From positions 620,001-684,000 of the forward strand of contig JADJNF010000001.1 of assembly GCA_016714445.1 (NCBI GenBank): 64,000 nucleotides of DNA, given 5' to 3'. Position 1 is the first letter of the stretch; every line of letters begins with the position of its first letter. The notes beneath the pieces were generated by a model. It was not told where the DNA came from, made no database searches, and saw only the letters and a list, made by a program, of their open reading frames with translations. Source of the DNA: Saprospiraceae bacterium (GTDB lineage Bacteria; Bacteroidota; Bacteroidia; Chitinophagales; Saprospiraceae). Positions 8,357-17,687 of the stretch are shown here, in pieces. The translations under genes and the position numbers were made by a program.

Positions 8357-8515
8357 CTAATTTTTTTGATATGTTTTTACCCACTCTAACGCTTCCTGAT
8401 AATTGATCATAAACTTTAAAAATGGTATATCGGGTGTTATATCCAGTCGTATATTATACTTAGATGATAATTCTACATATTCTAAAGAAGGAGTTACATT
8501 ATGGATGTATTTCAT
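8357..8515 (-). CDS. Small 52-aa protein downstream of the 246-aa island gene
   Basis: The frame from ATG 8515 to TAG 8357 encodes MKYIHNVTPSLEYVELSSKY...FMINYQEALEWVKTYQKN. It has ordinary protein-like composition with an amphipathic, aromatic-rich C-terminal helix, and it starts only 21 bp after the stop of the 246-aa gene on the same strand, so the two are probably cotranscribed. I recognise no family. The small size and position suggest an accessory or antitoxin-like partner, but this is speculation. Confidence 0.5.
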   Translation of the reverse strand: MKYIHNVTPSLEYVELSSKYNIRLDITPDIPFLKFMINYQEALEWVKTYQKN

Positions 8516-8536
8516 TAGCGGTAGATGGGTATCATA

Positions 8537-9277
8537 CTACGGTTTTAATACTTTTATCCATGTTGGTATCAAATGTTGCTGGGCCCATTTATAGCTGGCA
8601 TTACCATCGTTTAATTCCTGTATATTTATAAATGCACCCTTGGGAAGGTATGTTAGTATTATATCTATGATGTCATATATTCTAATGTAAGGTAACATTG
8701 TACGATAATCTTCGTAATGGGGTTTTACATCTATAAACAGATCATCATATACTTCTACCCAATCTTCGATATCATTATAATCCAGTAACGATAGCTGCTG
8801 AGATCCACCACCCTTCTTAAGCTTGTTGATGGCCGCTTCGCAATTTTGTACCGCTATGTGGTAATCTACATCATCTGCAAAAGTTGCCTTATCTTCTTCG
8901 TAAATCCCCAATTTTATTTGATCCTGTAGTAAATCACCATTTTGTAACAGGAAACTTTTACATTCGTATATATCGGTTACTTCTCCATTGGTGGTATCAA
9001 ATATCAAACTAAAATACTTGTCTGAAGATACACCTTTGAAGGTTACTCCTGGTTTATTACAATTGATACATTCGGTTAAACCGCACGCTCCTGATACTGG
9101 TATTAGTTTGGTCTCTCTACCATCATCTAGCAAGTAAGCAAATACTGATCTCAGTCTATTGATAAACTCTATTTTGGAGATATCATTGTAAGTTTTTTGA
9201 TCATCAAGTAGTGTAAATAATTGATCTGCATCCATATTTGATATACTGTGCACTATTTTATCAAAGGTGGATTTCAT
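8537..9277 (-). CDS. Hypothetical protein of the retron island
   Basis: A 246-aa soluble protein I do not recognise. It is acidic overall, has no signal peptide or membrane helix, and starts at ATG 9277 (MKSTFDKIVHSISNMDADQLFTLL). Features are a Cys cluster near residue 65-75 (CGLTECINCNKPG), which could bind zinc, a mid-region typical of small mixed alpha/beta proteins (YFSLIFDTTNGEVTDIYEC), a KKGGGSQQ linker near residue 155 and a C-terminal segment FINIQELNDGNASYKWAQQHLIPTW. It is transcribed away from the retron, whose promoter lies just upstream on the opposite strand, so the two are divergent. It is followed by the 52-aa gene. A role in defence is inferred only from location. Confidence 0.65.
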   Translation of the reverse strand: MKSTFDKIVHSISNMDADQLFTLLDDQKTYNDISKIEFINRLRSVFAYLLDDGRETKLIPVSGACGLTECINCNKPGVTFKGVSSDKYFSLIFDTTNGEVTDIYECKSFLLQNGDLLQDQIKLGIYEEDKATFADDVDYHIAVQNCEAAINKLKKGGGSQQLSLLDYNDIEDWVEVYDDLFIDVKPHYEDYRTMLPYIRIYDIIDIILTYLPKGAFINIQELNDGNASYKWAQQHLIPTWIKVLKP

Positions 9278-9483
9278 GGATGCAATATTTTGAGCAAATA
9301 TATGTTAAAAAAAACATCCCCTTACTCCTTCTTTTAATTAGAATAATATTTAAAATTATATTTCCAAACTAAACTTCATATACTTGCAATTATTCGGTAG
9401 TTCTCTGCTTAACCTATCTGGTGTACTTCGAAATGTACTGAACATCTTGTTCAAATTATTAATGCTAAATAAAGAAGTTATAT

Positions 9484-9491
9484 TATATTTG
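9484..9491 (+). promoter_or_regulatory. Promoter -7 box of the retron
   Basis: TATATTTG fits the Bacteroidota consensus TAnnTTTG. Initiation five to seven bases downstream would fall at about 9496-9498, exactly at the first base of the a1 repeat, so the transcript would begin with the retron RNA and read on into the RT. No clear -33 TTG stands at the usual distance. Confidence 0.6.
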
Positions 9492-9495
9492 CATC

Positions 9496-9646
9496 ACAGT
9501 CGGAAGGAATTTAAAATATAGCTTGCTGCAATTTTATATTGTCAATCGGCATGCGATATTGATATTGGGTGGTTTATTAACACCCCCACTAACCTTCAGT
9601 TTTAAGAAACTTATGTTTTATGTCAAGTATTTTACCTTTCGACTGT
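9496..9646 (+). ncRNA. Candidate retron msr-msd RNA
   Basis: The region between the promoter box and the RT start is closed by 12-bp complementary ends: a1 ACAGTCGGAAGG (9496-9507) and a2 CCTTTCGACTGT (9635-9646), all paired with one G-U. This is the a1/a2 arrangement of retron RNAs, where the branching G lies shortly after a1. A UAGC motif follows at 9519-9522. Inside are a CAATCG/CGATATTG stem (9543-9561), a GGGTG/CACCC hairpin (9567-9585) and weaker AU-rich stems (AGTTT/AAACT, 9598-9611). The msr-msd border cannot be fixed by eye. The RT ATG is 23 bp after a2. Length, about 151 nt, is normal for retrons. Confidence 0.75.
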
Positions 9647-9669
9647 ATTTATTTTAATTTGTATCAAAT

Positions 9670-12183
9670 ATGAACCTTTTTAAAATTACTTCTTCTGAAT
9701 TTCTTAACTTTATTTTTGCAAATTTAGAAAGTAGTAAGGGTATCGATAAGGATTTTATTACACTTGTTAAAAATATTATAAATTACCAATACAAGTTTTA
9801 CCAAATATTTTTGATAAGAAAAGCCAACGGAAAACTTAGGCCTATTGCAGCTCCATACCCTGAATTGAAAAGTATTCAAAAATCAATCGTAAAATATCTT
9901 GATTTAAATTTTATTCCGCATCCAAATTCATTTGGCTTTCAAAAAAACAAAGATATTAAGGGTAACGCAAAAATGCATTTGAATAATAAATTTGTCTTTA
10001 ATGCAGATATTAAAGATTTTTTTGTTTCAATAAAGTTTAGCCATTTCAGAAAAAAAATGCTTCCAAATGAAAACATATTTTCAGATGATAGTAATCCTTT
10101 AAGTATACTTCGTGTTTTTTGTTTTATTTCTGATGCTGAAAACAAGCAATTATCAAAGGAAGATACCCACTATTTTTTACCACAAGGAGCACCGACATCT
10201 CCCATTTTATCAAACATATATTTTTATGATCTGGATGAAAAGATCTTTGATCTATGTAAGCAGCTGAATATTAATTACTCAAGATACGTTGATGATCTAA
10301 CGTTTAGTAGTAATGAAAATTATTTTGAAAACAACTCAGATTTTAGAAATAAACTGGTAAGCATTCTTAACTCAGATGGTCTTAGTCTTAATGAATCCAA
10401 AAACAAACTATATTACAAATATAATACACAAATAGTAACAGGTCTAATCGTCAATCAAAAACTAAATGTCCATCAAAGGGTAATTAAAGATTTAAGAAAG
10501 TGGATATATATCTATGAGAGGTACGGTATAGAGAAGTTAAATTTGATTTTTGAAAACGACTATCATTCCAAAAATAGGAATTCAAGGAATTTCAAGATTA
10601 ACACTTTTTCTGCTTTAGAAAGCAAAGTTGCTTATGTTGGTTATATAAAGGGATATAGAGACTCTACTTATTTGATTCTAAAAGAAAAAATTGGAAACAT
10701 TTTAAAACACAAAGTAATAGAGTCTAATGAAGAAAAATCATTAATAATTTTAGACTCATCATTTTTTATCCATGGAAAAAAGTCTTATCGTTTGAAGTTC
10801 TATGATGGTTTGAACATTCCAATAGATGAAATAACAGTCACAAAAAACTATTTTAAAAAGAATAAATGGAAGTTTAAAAAAATATTATCTGATTGGGGAA
10901 TATCAAATCAATCAGTATATTTCAGAATAGTCATCAACAATCCAATAAATATAGATTTAAATACCGCATTAGTTGTGAAAAAAGGTGATACAATATATTA
11001 TGAGTATGAAGATACAGAATTTAACAATAGTTCTAAACGAACTGATGATAATTTTGAGATTCAGGTAGTAGCTTATAATATAACAGATGAGAATGGTTAT
11101 ATAACTATTGTAAGTATAGATACGCCTAATGCTATAAAATCTGTAGTAGCTACTATACCTACTGTAAATGTTAATCAAACATCAGAACAACAAAAACATT
11201 TAAAAGATTTACGAGCTAGATTTTTAAAAGATAAAACATTCATTCCGGTAAAAGTTAGTAATACTTCTTCTATAACAGATTATAGATATGGATTATTTTC
11301 TGAAGAAAAATCTACACATAGACAAGTAACAGAAGAAGATTTGTTAAATCCTAAAGCTATTGTCGGTATATTAAGTACACCTTGGAACTCAGAAAAAGGA
11401 GAACAAGCTACTGTATTTATAAAAAAGGAACAGGTACAATTACCTTATCCCGCTCCTATTGCTCAAACAGGATCTGTAGTATTATTAATAGATAATCAAA
11501 TACACGTATTACATACTAAAAAAATAAAAGATGTACCTGTTAAATATAAACAATTAACTAAACTACTTAAGCAATTTGCATCCGAAGCTAATGCAGATGT
11601 TAGAAACGGTATATGGAAACAACTAATAGGTAGAGGATCTACTGATGGTATTGTTATATATAGAACTGAAAACTCTAATATAGATGTTGAAAGACAAGGA
11701 GAAGTTGTTAATAACAGAGGTATTGGTCCACAATTGTTTTATAATCCAGATACAAATACTATAATATACGAGGGTAAAAGATATAATGTAAACGAAGAAA
11801 ACATAAACGATATAATAGATGATTTAGCCGAAAGACGAGTTCATATAGAAGAAGCTTTAGTTGAAACATCTAAAGATTATAAAAAAGATATTGTAGAATA
11901 TCTTACAACAGATTTAGCAGAACTAAATACTAAGACTGGTACTTATCAAATAGCTCCTACTATATATACTGAAATAGGTAATGTAGAAGTACAAGACAAT
12001 ACAAAAACAGAAGTTAAACTAACACCACAAGAAGAACAAGCTGCTTTATTTGATTTTTTACCATCAGTAGCTAAAGAAACAAAGGAAGTCGTAAATCCAA
12101 AGACAGAAGAAGCATCTGAAACTACAATAGCTAAACGTATATTACCGAAAGCAGATGGTGAAGATATGTCTGATATTCTTTAA
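9670..12183 (+). CDS. Retron reverse transcriptase with a long C-terminal extension
   Basis: The 837-aa protein has a complete retron-type RT in its first 345 residues: NAKMH (99-103, the NAxxH signature), DIKDFF (113-118, first catalytic Asp), PQGAPTSP (171-178), YVDD (206-209, catalytic Asp pair) and VTG (256-258) in the region that recognises msr RNA. It would copy the msd of the adjacent RNA into msDNA. Retron RTs are usually about 300-400 aa. Here about 490 more residues follow without a stop, in a style unlike the RT: acidic, Thr/Val/Ile-rich beta segments and a disordered Glu/Thr-rich tail, resembling parts of large phage proteins. I recognise no domain in it. The extension could be a fused effector or a phage-derived segment. 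The gene ends 129 bp before tRNA-Pro. Confidence 0.85.
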   Translation: MNLFKITSSEFLNFIFANLESSKGIDKDFITLVKNIINYQYKFYQIFLIRKANGKLRPIAAPYPELKSIQKSIVKYLDLNFIPHPNSFGFQKNKDIKGNAKMHLNNKFVFNADIKDFFVSIKFSHFRKKMLPNENIFSDDSNPLSILRVFCFISDAENKQLSKEDTHYFLPQGAPTSPILSNIYFYDLDEKIFDLCKQLNINYSRYVDDLTFSSNENYFENNSDFRNKLVSILNSDGLSLNESKNKLYYKYNTQIVTGLIVNQKLNVHQRVIKDLRKWIYIYERYGIEKLNLIFENDYHSKNRNSRNFKINTFSALESKVAYVGYIKGYRDSTYLILKEKIGNILKHKVIESNEEKSLIILDSSFFIHGKKSYRLKFYDGLNIPIDEITVTKNYFKKNKWKFKKILSDWGISNQSVYFRIVINNPINIDLNTALVVKKGDTIYYEYEDTEFNNSSKRTDDNFEIQVVAYNITDENGYITIVSIDTPNAIKSVVATIPTVNVNQTSEQQKHLKDLRARFLKDKTFIPVKVSNTSSITDYRYGLFSEEKSTHRQVTEEDLLNPKAIVGILSTPWNSEKGEQATVFIKKEQVQLPYPAPIAQTGSVVLLIDNQIHVLHTKKIKDVPVKYKQLTKLLKQFASEANADVRNGIWKQLIGRGSTDGIVIYRTENSNIDVERQGEVVNNRGIGPQLFYNPDTNTIIYEGKRYNVNEENINDIIDDLAERRVHIEEALVETSKDYKKDIVEYLTTDLAELNTKTGTYQIAPTIYTEIGNVEVQDNTKTEVKLTPQEEQAALFDFLPSVAKETKEVVNPKTEEASETTIAKRILPKADGEDMSDIL

Positions 12184-12312
12184 CAATATCACGCAATATT
12201 AAGTGAATAATTTATCGTGAGTATAACGAAGTAAACTTAACAGTGAAAATTGTTCCAGTGCACAATAAACATCTAAAAAATATTTATTTGAATCATAACT
12301 GTTTTGAAAAAG

Positions 12313-12386
12313 TCGGGACGACTGGATTCGAACCAGCGACCCCTAGCACCCCATGCTAGTACGCTACCAGGCTGCGCTACGCCCCG
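12313..12386 (-). tRNA. tRNA-Pro(GGG)
   Basis: A 74-nt cloverleaf reads on the minus strand: 7-bp acceptor CGGGGCG/CGTCCCG (one G-U), D-stem GCGC/GCGT, anticodon stem CTAGC/GCTAG with loop ATGGGGT (anticodon GGG), T-arm GCTGG-TTCGAAT-CCAGT, discriminator A. CCA is not encoded and a CTTTTT run follows. The 3' 57 nt are duplicated at 7118-7175, marking this gene as the integration target of the retron island. Confidence 0.95.
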
Positions 12387-12398
12387 AATTTTCGATGG

Positions 12399-12406
12399 CA
12401 AAAATA
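12399..12406 (-). promoter_or_regulatory. Promoter -7 box of tRNA-Pro
   Basis: Read on the minus strand, TATTTTTG fits TAnnTTTG and ends 12 bases before the mature tRNA 5' end, the expected spacing for a short leader. Confidence 0.5.
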
Positions 12407-12513
12407 AGATATATTTTAAACTTTTATCACCGGACGACATTTTTACTCTTTTTTGGCCAATAGAATTAAATAAATGAATATAGATGATACCTTTACCCAA
12501 TAATACTTTCATC

Positions 12514-14775
12514 ATGTCTTCAAAACCTTGCATACTACTATTTTTTTTCCTTTTTCTTTATACAAATGTTTCAACTCAGGCTATATATCCTGAAGACGGT
12601 GTAGTATTTAATGACAAAATAGTGCCCAGAGTAGACATTAAAATCCATCCTGATTCCCTGGCAGAACTATTGGCCTGGGAAAATAGAGAAGCAGACCATG
12701 AATATCCAGCCGATTTTTATTGGAATGATGGCACTACCAAAGATACAGTTCTTAATACGGGATTCAGGCTTAGAGGCAATACTTCCAGATCTTCTGAAAA
12801 AAAATCTTTTAAAATAGAGTTTAATCATTTTGGTTCAAAAAAATTTTATGGATTATCCGATCTGAATCTGAACGGCGAACACAACGATCCATCCATTATA
12901 AGAAGCAAACTATGTTGGGATATCATGAAATTGGCAGGATTGGAAGCTCCCAGATCAAATCATATAGCCCTGTATATCAATAATGAATATCGCGGTCTAT
13001 ATATCAATGTCGAACATATCGACAATGACTATCTGGAAGATCGGGGCAAAGATCCTGATGGTCAGTTGTTTAAATGTTTTTACGGGTCAGATTTTGTATT
13101 CAGAGGCAATAATCCTAATAATTATGACCGGAATGTTTATGTAGTCCAAAACAACAAAGACGAACCCGACTATTATACATTGATGGAATTTACTCGAGCT
13201 TTGGATGATGTATCCAATCCTGACTACCGTTGCAACCTGGAAGAAAAATTTGATGTTGACCAATATCTGAAACGATTGGCCATTGAGATTCTGGTTGGCC
13301 ATTGGGATAATCCCGTGTACAATAAAAACAATGCATATCTATATCATAATCCGGCAACAAAAAATATGAACTGCTAAGTTATGATATCGACAATACCTAC
13401 GGTATAGATTGGTTTAATGTCAATTGGGCTGAACGCAACATATATTCATGGGCTCATCCTTCAGACCCAAGACCAATCTACAACCACCTGATGAAGGTTC
13501 CGGAATACAAAATCAGATTTGGATACTATATAAAAAAAGTTTGTAGATGATTTTTTTAATCCCACATTTCTTAACCCTTACATAGATCGTATTAAAGATA
13601 AAATCAGCAGTTATAGAGCAAATGATTTTTATGCTTCATTAGATTATGGGTATACTTACAGTGACTTTCTGCTGTCTTATGACAAACCATTGGGTTCACA
13701 TGTGAAAGCAGGTCTTAAGGAATATATAGCTTTAAGGTCCACATCTGCAAAAAATCAAGTGCAAAATACAGCGATTTCTCCGATTATTGAAGACCAAAAG
13801 GTCACTTGGAATAATACTTCGTGTAAATTGAGTTGTTCCATACAAGCTTTAAGTCAGACGACCGTGACGGCATATCACAGACTTAATAATGGAAACTGGT
13901 CCAGTCGGGTATTGTTTGACGATGGCCAAAATCCTGATCAAAAAGCCGGGGATGGCTATTTTGTGTATGATTTTTTTTACAATGGAAAAACGGTTGCAGA
14001 TATATATATCACCGCAAAAGATGGCTCAGGAAGAGTATCCCGATGGCCGGTGTGCGATTACCACACTATAGACCTGGGATACGAAAATGTAGCTTTGCTT
14101 GTTGTGAATGAATTTATGGCAGATAATACCACCATCAAGGACAATGCAGGAGAATATGAAGACTGGATAGAAATATACAACGCAGGCAATACTTCTGTCT
14201 ATCTGGGGGATAAATTCCTTACCGATAAGCCGGAAACTCCTGACAAGTGGCCACTTCCATTTATTGATCTGGATCCGGGACAGTTTTTGCTCATTTGGGC
14301 AGATGAAGATCAGGAGCAAGGAGACAATCATGCCAATTTTAAATTAAGCAAATCAGGTGAATTTATAGGTATTTTTGACAACAAGGAAAATAACTATGCT
14401 CCAATAGATACTTTTAGTTTTGGCGCAACACTAACAGATAAAACGTATGGCAGATATCCGGACGGCATGGGGCCTGTGATCCAGCTTGATAAGGCTACAC
14501 CCGGTATGTCCAATGTTTTTTCGTCTTCCAAAGATGAAAATGAAGATATTTTTTCAATTCATCCTAATCCTGTCAGCGATTATATCAATATTACTAAGTT
14601 ACAACATGATGATGTATTAAGCATCACAGATATACATGGAAACATCATAAAAAAATCAAAAGGCGAACAATGGCTTCAAGAGCGAGGTTCAGTATTTGGA
14701 TTAAAAACAGGCGTATATTTTATAACAATCATGAGGAACCAAGAAATATTTACTTTACGATGCATTAAAATATGA
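12514..14775 (+). CDS. Secreted CotH-like/lamin-tail protein with T9SS type A domain (two frameshifts)
   Basis: One gene is broken by two single-base shifts: a missing A in the run at 13359-13364 and an extra A in the run at 13532-13538. Corrected, it encodes about 750 aa. ATG 12514 gives the best signal peptide (MSSKPCILLFFFLFLYTNVSTQA). A CotH-kinase-like domain follows (FRLRGNTSRSSEKKSFKIEF, YRGLYINVEHID, ILVGHWDNPVYNKNN and, after the first shift, LLSYDIDNTYGIDW). Next come a linker domain, a lamin-tail domain (VVNEFMADNTTIKDNAGEYEDWIEIYN) and a C-terminal sorting domain beginning IHPNPVSDYINI. CotH proteins can act as atypical kinases, and the bacterial secreted forms often associate with LTDs. 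The stop overlaps the next gene by 4 bp (ATGA), so they are translationally coupled. Confidence 0.85.
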
Positions 14776-16382
14776 TTTTGCCTAAGAAAAAGAAAAGAGT
14801 AGTATTCTCAGGCCTGTTTTTGGTTCTTTCTGGATTAGCTCTCTATATTTGGTGGCCTGATTATCAATGGTCGCATACTTATCCTCCTACAGAAGGTAAT
14901 ACTTGCACTATATTTTTAATAGATGGTTTGTCTTCTGAAATTTTTAAAGCAGAGCTTCAAGCTGGTCATCTTCCGGTAATGGAAAAGATGATCAACGAAA
15001 ATATATATACCGAAAATGGCATCAGTAGCTTTCCAACCATGACGGGATATGGGTTCTATCCATTTATCACAGGAGTAGATGCTACCAAAAGCGGTATTTT
15101 AGGTTTGAGATGGTTTGACCGAAAAAGAAAGGAAGGCAATCTGCGCAACTATGTAGGCAGAACCAATGTCCACATGAATGATGATCTGGTCGACAGCGTT
15201 AAAAATGTATTTGAATTGTCCACTCCTTTTTACACCGCTTCTATCAATACTTTTATGGATAAAGGTGTACAACACAATATTAAAACAGGATGGGCACACA
15301 CTACGGCAAAATATGAAGGAAAAAGTATATTTAAATGGTTACGCATGATACCGTTTGTTGGTCAGGCAATAGCAAAAAATCATTTCGAACATGAATCTGA
15401 TGCTTTACATCTGGCTATCCGGCAACTCAGAAAAAATCCCAAAGTGCATTGGATCACATTCCCTTCGCCGGATGCGTATAATCATGTCTCCGGAACAGAT
15501 GATACTTATATGAAACTGATTCATCATATCGATTCTCTGATAGGCGTGTATATTTCTGAAGTAAAAAAACTTGGGCAGGATAAGCACAGAATGATAGCGA
15601 TTGTCTCAGATCATGGTATATCAGATGTCAGCGCCAATATTGATTTTTGTGGATGGATGAAAGATAGTTATGGATTGTCTATCGAACGGGGTAAATCTGT
15701 GAACATACTTTCTTCAGCGCTTGATCAGCCGTTGGAAGATCTTAAAATGAAAGATGGATATTTTGTCATCAATGGCAATCTTACCGCTTATCTGTATATG
15801 AAAAATCCATATCTGCCTTTTCCTCAAACCTGGGCTAATGACCTACCCTACTCTTCCCTTATTCGTTATCCTGCGAAAAGTGGATTTTTAAACATTCCAC
15901 AAATACTTTCTCAAAATACTGGTCTGGAATTAATTATCTACAAAGACGATCAAAAAAATATCGTCATCAGAAATGGAGATCAGTTAGCACAGCTTTCTCA
16001 TTCCCCGCATGGGATTACCTATCATCCATTTAACGGCAATCCATTGTCTTATCCAGATTCACTGACGGAGATTTCATTTTCTGAAACAGAATGGCTATTT
16101 AAAACAACAGAAACAATATTTCCTTATGCCGTACCCAGAATATGGAACCTGATGAATACTCCGAGCATAGGTGACATCGTGATGACCAGCAGAAAAGGTG
16201 TGGACCTGGCAAATGATTATGAAATATTTGTAGGCAATTACAGAGGAGGACATGGCGGACTAAGAAAAGAGATAATTACCGTCCCTTATATTATCCATAT
16301 TCCCAACAGACCTTCGGAAAAAATCAAAGCTCTGCGAAATGAAGATATAGGAAAAATGGTAAAAAACCACCTTGGCTTTTAG
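14772..16382 (+). CDS. Membrane-anchored alkaline-phosphatase-superfamily phosphodiesterase
   Basis: The 536-aa protein has one N-terminal membrane helix (residues about 9-28) followed by a type I phosphodiesterase/nucleotide pyrophosphatase fold. The expected two-metal site is visible: FLIDGLSSE (first Asp), SSFPTMTGYGF (nucleophilic Thr), FPSPDAYNH (Asp and His), VSDHGISD (Asp-His) and a final RGGHGGLRKE (His). The catalytic domain should face the periplasm and hydrolyse a phosphodiester or phosphomonoester of unknown identity. It overlaps the CotH-like gene by 4 bp, which suggests a joint function at the envelope. It ends 8 bp from the convergent sterol-desaturase gene. Confidence 0.82.
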   Translation: MILPKKKKRVVFSGLFLVLSGLALYIWWPDYQWSHTYPPTEGNTCTIFLIDGLSSEIFKAELQAGHLPVMEKMINENIYTENGISSFPTMTGYGFYPFITGVDATKSGILGLRWFDRKRKEGNLRNYVGRTNVHMNDDLVDSVKNVFELSTPFYTASINTFMDKGVQHNIKTGWAHTTAKYEGKSIFKWLRMIPFVGQAIAKNHFEHESDALHLAIRQLRKNPKVHWITFPSPDAYNHVSGTDDTYMKLIHHIDSLIGVYISEVKKLGQDKHRMIAIVSDHGISDVSANIDFCGWMKDSYGLSIERGKSVNILSSALDQPLEDLKMKDGYFVINGNLTAYLYMKNPYLPFPQTWANDLPYSSLIRYPAKSGFLNIPQILSQNTGLELIIYKDDQKNIVIRNGDQLAQLSHSPHGITYHPFNGNPLSYPDSLTEISFSETEWLFKTTETIFPYAVPRIWNLMNTPSIGDIVMTSRKGVDLANDYEIFVGNYRGGHGGLRKEIITVPYIIHIPNRPSEKIKALRNEDIGKMVKNHLGF

Positions 16383-16390
16383 GTCGATGT

Positions 16391-17680
16391 TTAAGCCACG
16401 TTCGCTTCACTAAAATCCAAAATATCCTTTTCTACCGGTCTGTCAGCTAAATAAAAATACACGGAGACAGCTCCTGAAACCAGTAAATATCCGGCTACCA
16501 ATAAGGTGCCGTGAGGAATGGACTTTTCAATACTGAACCAGGAATTTCCATTCATATACATCATTGAAAAGCCAAGAATCAATTTTATACCTTCTCCAAA
16601 CACACCCAGGATACTTCCATCCATCAAACTGGTGTAAGCAAAAATGGTCACAAATAGGAAGATGCCGTATATGATGATGTATATATAGGGAATTTCACCA
16701 ATGTTGTTAAACAAGTACATCATCAGAAGCAAGGTGATGATCAACTGGGCAGCACTCCAAACTTTAAAAGCCGGAGAAGCCTGCGTTTCATATTTTGGTC
16801 TGTGGTAAATGTCGGTGGTGTAAGGAACAGGATATTTTTCTGCCACATCGTTTGGCCTCCAACCCGTGGGCATAAACCATACTCTCAGCTTGTCCCACCA
16901 GGATTTTGTTCGCCAGGCATCTTTGAGAAGCAACCAGAAATGCTGAAAATTAATGATCCATGGATTCCATGTTTTGACAGCCCGGCTTACACCATATACA
17001 GGGGGAACTTCAGCAAGTTCAGGTTGAAATGTACCAAAAAGTTTATCCCAAATGATGAAAATCTGGCTGTAGTTTTTATCCATATATTGTGGATTGATCG
17101 CATGATGTACACGATGGTGTGATGGCGTGACAATGATATACTCCAGAAAACCCATTTTATTGATCAGACGGGTATGGTACCAGAACTGAGCAAATAGCTG
17201 AATGGGTGCAACTACTGCGATAACCTGTGATGGCACACCCAAAATAGCCATAGGAATATAAGTGAACGTAAATACGGCAAATACTTCAGAAACCGACTGA
17301 CGGAGTGCACAGGCCAGATTGTACTCTTCACTGCTATGATGGATGATATGACGATTCCAGAATATATTGACCTCATGACACCATCGATGTACCCAGTATC
17401 CTGCAAAGTCGATACCTATAAAAGCCATCACATAAAGCATGAGCGTTGATTCGATCTTAAAGAAGGCAAGATGATTATAAAACCACTTATAACTGATCAC
17501 AACTATGGCCAAACCCAGTACATCTTTAACCACATTGGTGATGCCTGAACTAAGGCTCGAAATGGTATCAAAGACCCTGTTCACCTGAAAATGCATATAA
17601 CAACTTGCCCCGTATTCGATGGCAATCAATACAAGAAAAAACGGTATTGCATAGTTGAGTATCTGAGCGTATTCCTGCAT
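16391..17680 (-). CDS. Sterol desaturase/fatty acid hydroxylase family membrane protein
   Basis: The 429-aa protein has multiple membrane helices and the di-iron histidine motifs of the fatty acid hydroxylase superfamily: HRWCHEVNIFWNRHIIHHSSEEYN around residue 95-120 and SHHRVHHAINPQYMDKNY around 185-200. The length, and the extra C-terminal helices after residue 290, resemble alkylglycerol-monooxygenase-type members more than short sterol desaturases. It should hydroxylate or desaturate a lipid in the inner membrane with O2; the substrate is unknown. Its start lies 7 bp after the stop of the upstream esterase gene, so the two are probably cotranscribed. Confidence 0.85.
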   Translation of the reverse strand: MQEYAQILNYAIPFFLVLIAIEYGASCYMHFQVNRVFDTISSLSSGITNVVKDVLGLAIVVISYKWFYNHLAFFKIESTLMLYVMAFIGIDFAGYWVHRWCHEVNIFWNRHIIHHSSEEYNLACALRQSVSEVFAVFTFTYIPMAILGVPSQVIAVVAPIQLFAQFWYHTRLINKMGFLEYIIVTPSHHRVHHAINPQYMDKNYSQIFIIWDKLFGTFQPELAEVPPVYGVSRAVKTWNPWIINFQHFWLLLKDAWRTKSWWDKLRVWFMPTGWRPNDVAEKYPVPYTTDIYHRPKYETQASPAFKVWSAAQLIITLLLMMYLFNNIGEIPYIYIIIYGIFLFVTIFAYTSLMDGSILGVFGEGIKLILGFSMMYMNGNSWFSIEKSIPHGTLLVAGYLLVSGAVSVYFYLADRPVEKDILDFSEANVA

Positions 17681-17687
17681 ATCAATT

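Larger units (their letters stand above)
7118..12369. mobile_element. Approximately 5.2-kb retron island inserted at tRNA-Pro
   Basis: The island is bounded by 58-bp direct repeats (7118-7175 and 12312-12369), the right one inside the intact tRNA-Pro. Its contents are an HNH-zinc ribbon gene, a 246-aa/52-aa pair on the other strand, a retron RNA and a fused retron reverse transcriptase. No tyrosine or serine integrase, excisionase or replication gene is present. It is therefore either a decayed element or a satellite mobilised in trans. Coding sequence in the island is clearly more AT-rich than its neighbours, which fits horizontal transfer. Confidence 0.72.

Noticed and set aside
9670..12183. 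Group II intron or diversity-generating retroelement RT
   Set aside because: The NAxxH, VTG and QGAPTSP motifs and an upstream a1/a2 RNA fit retrons; there is no intron maturase domain, no intron-like RNA and no template-variable repeat pair.
12514..14775. CotH-like gene as a true pseudogene or two separate genes
   Set aside because: Only two single-base homopolymer changes separate three frames that read as one continuous family sequence; error is simpler than decay.
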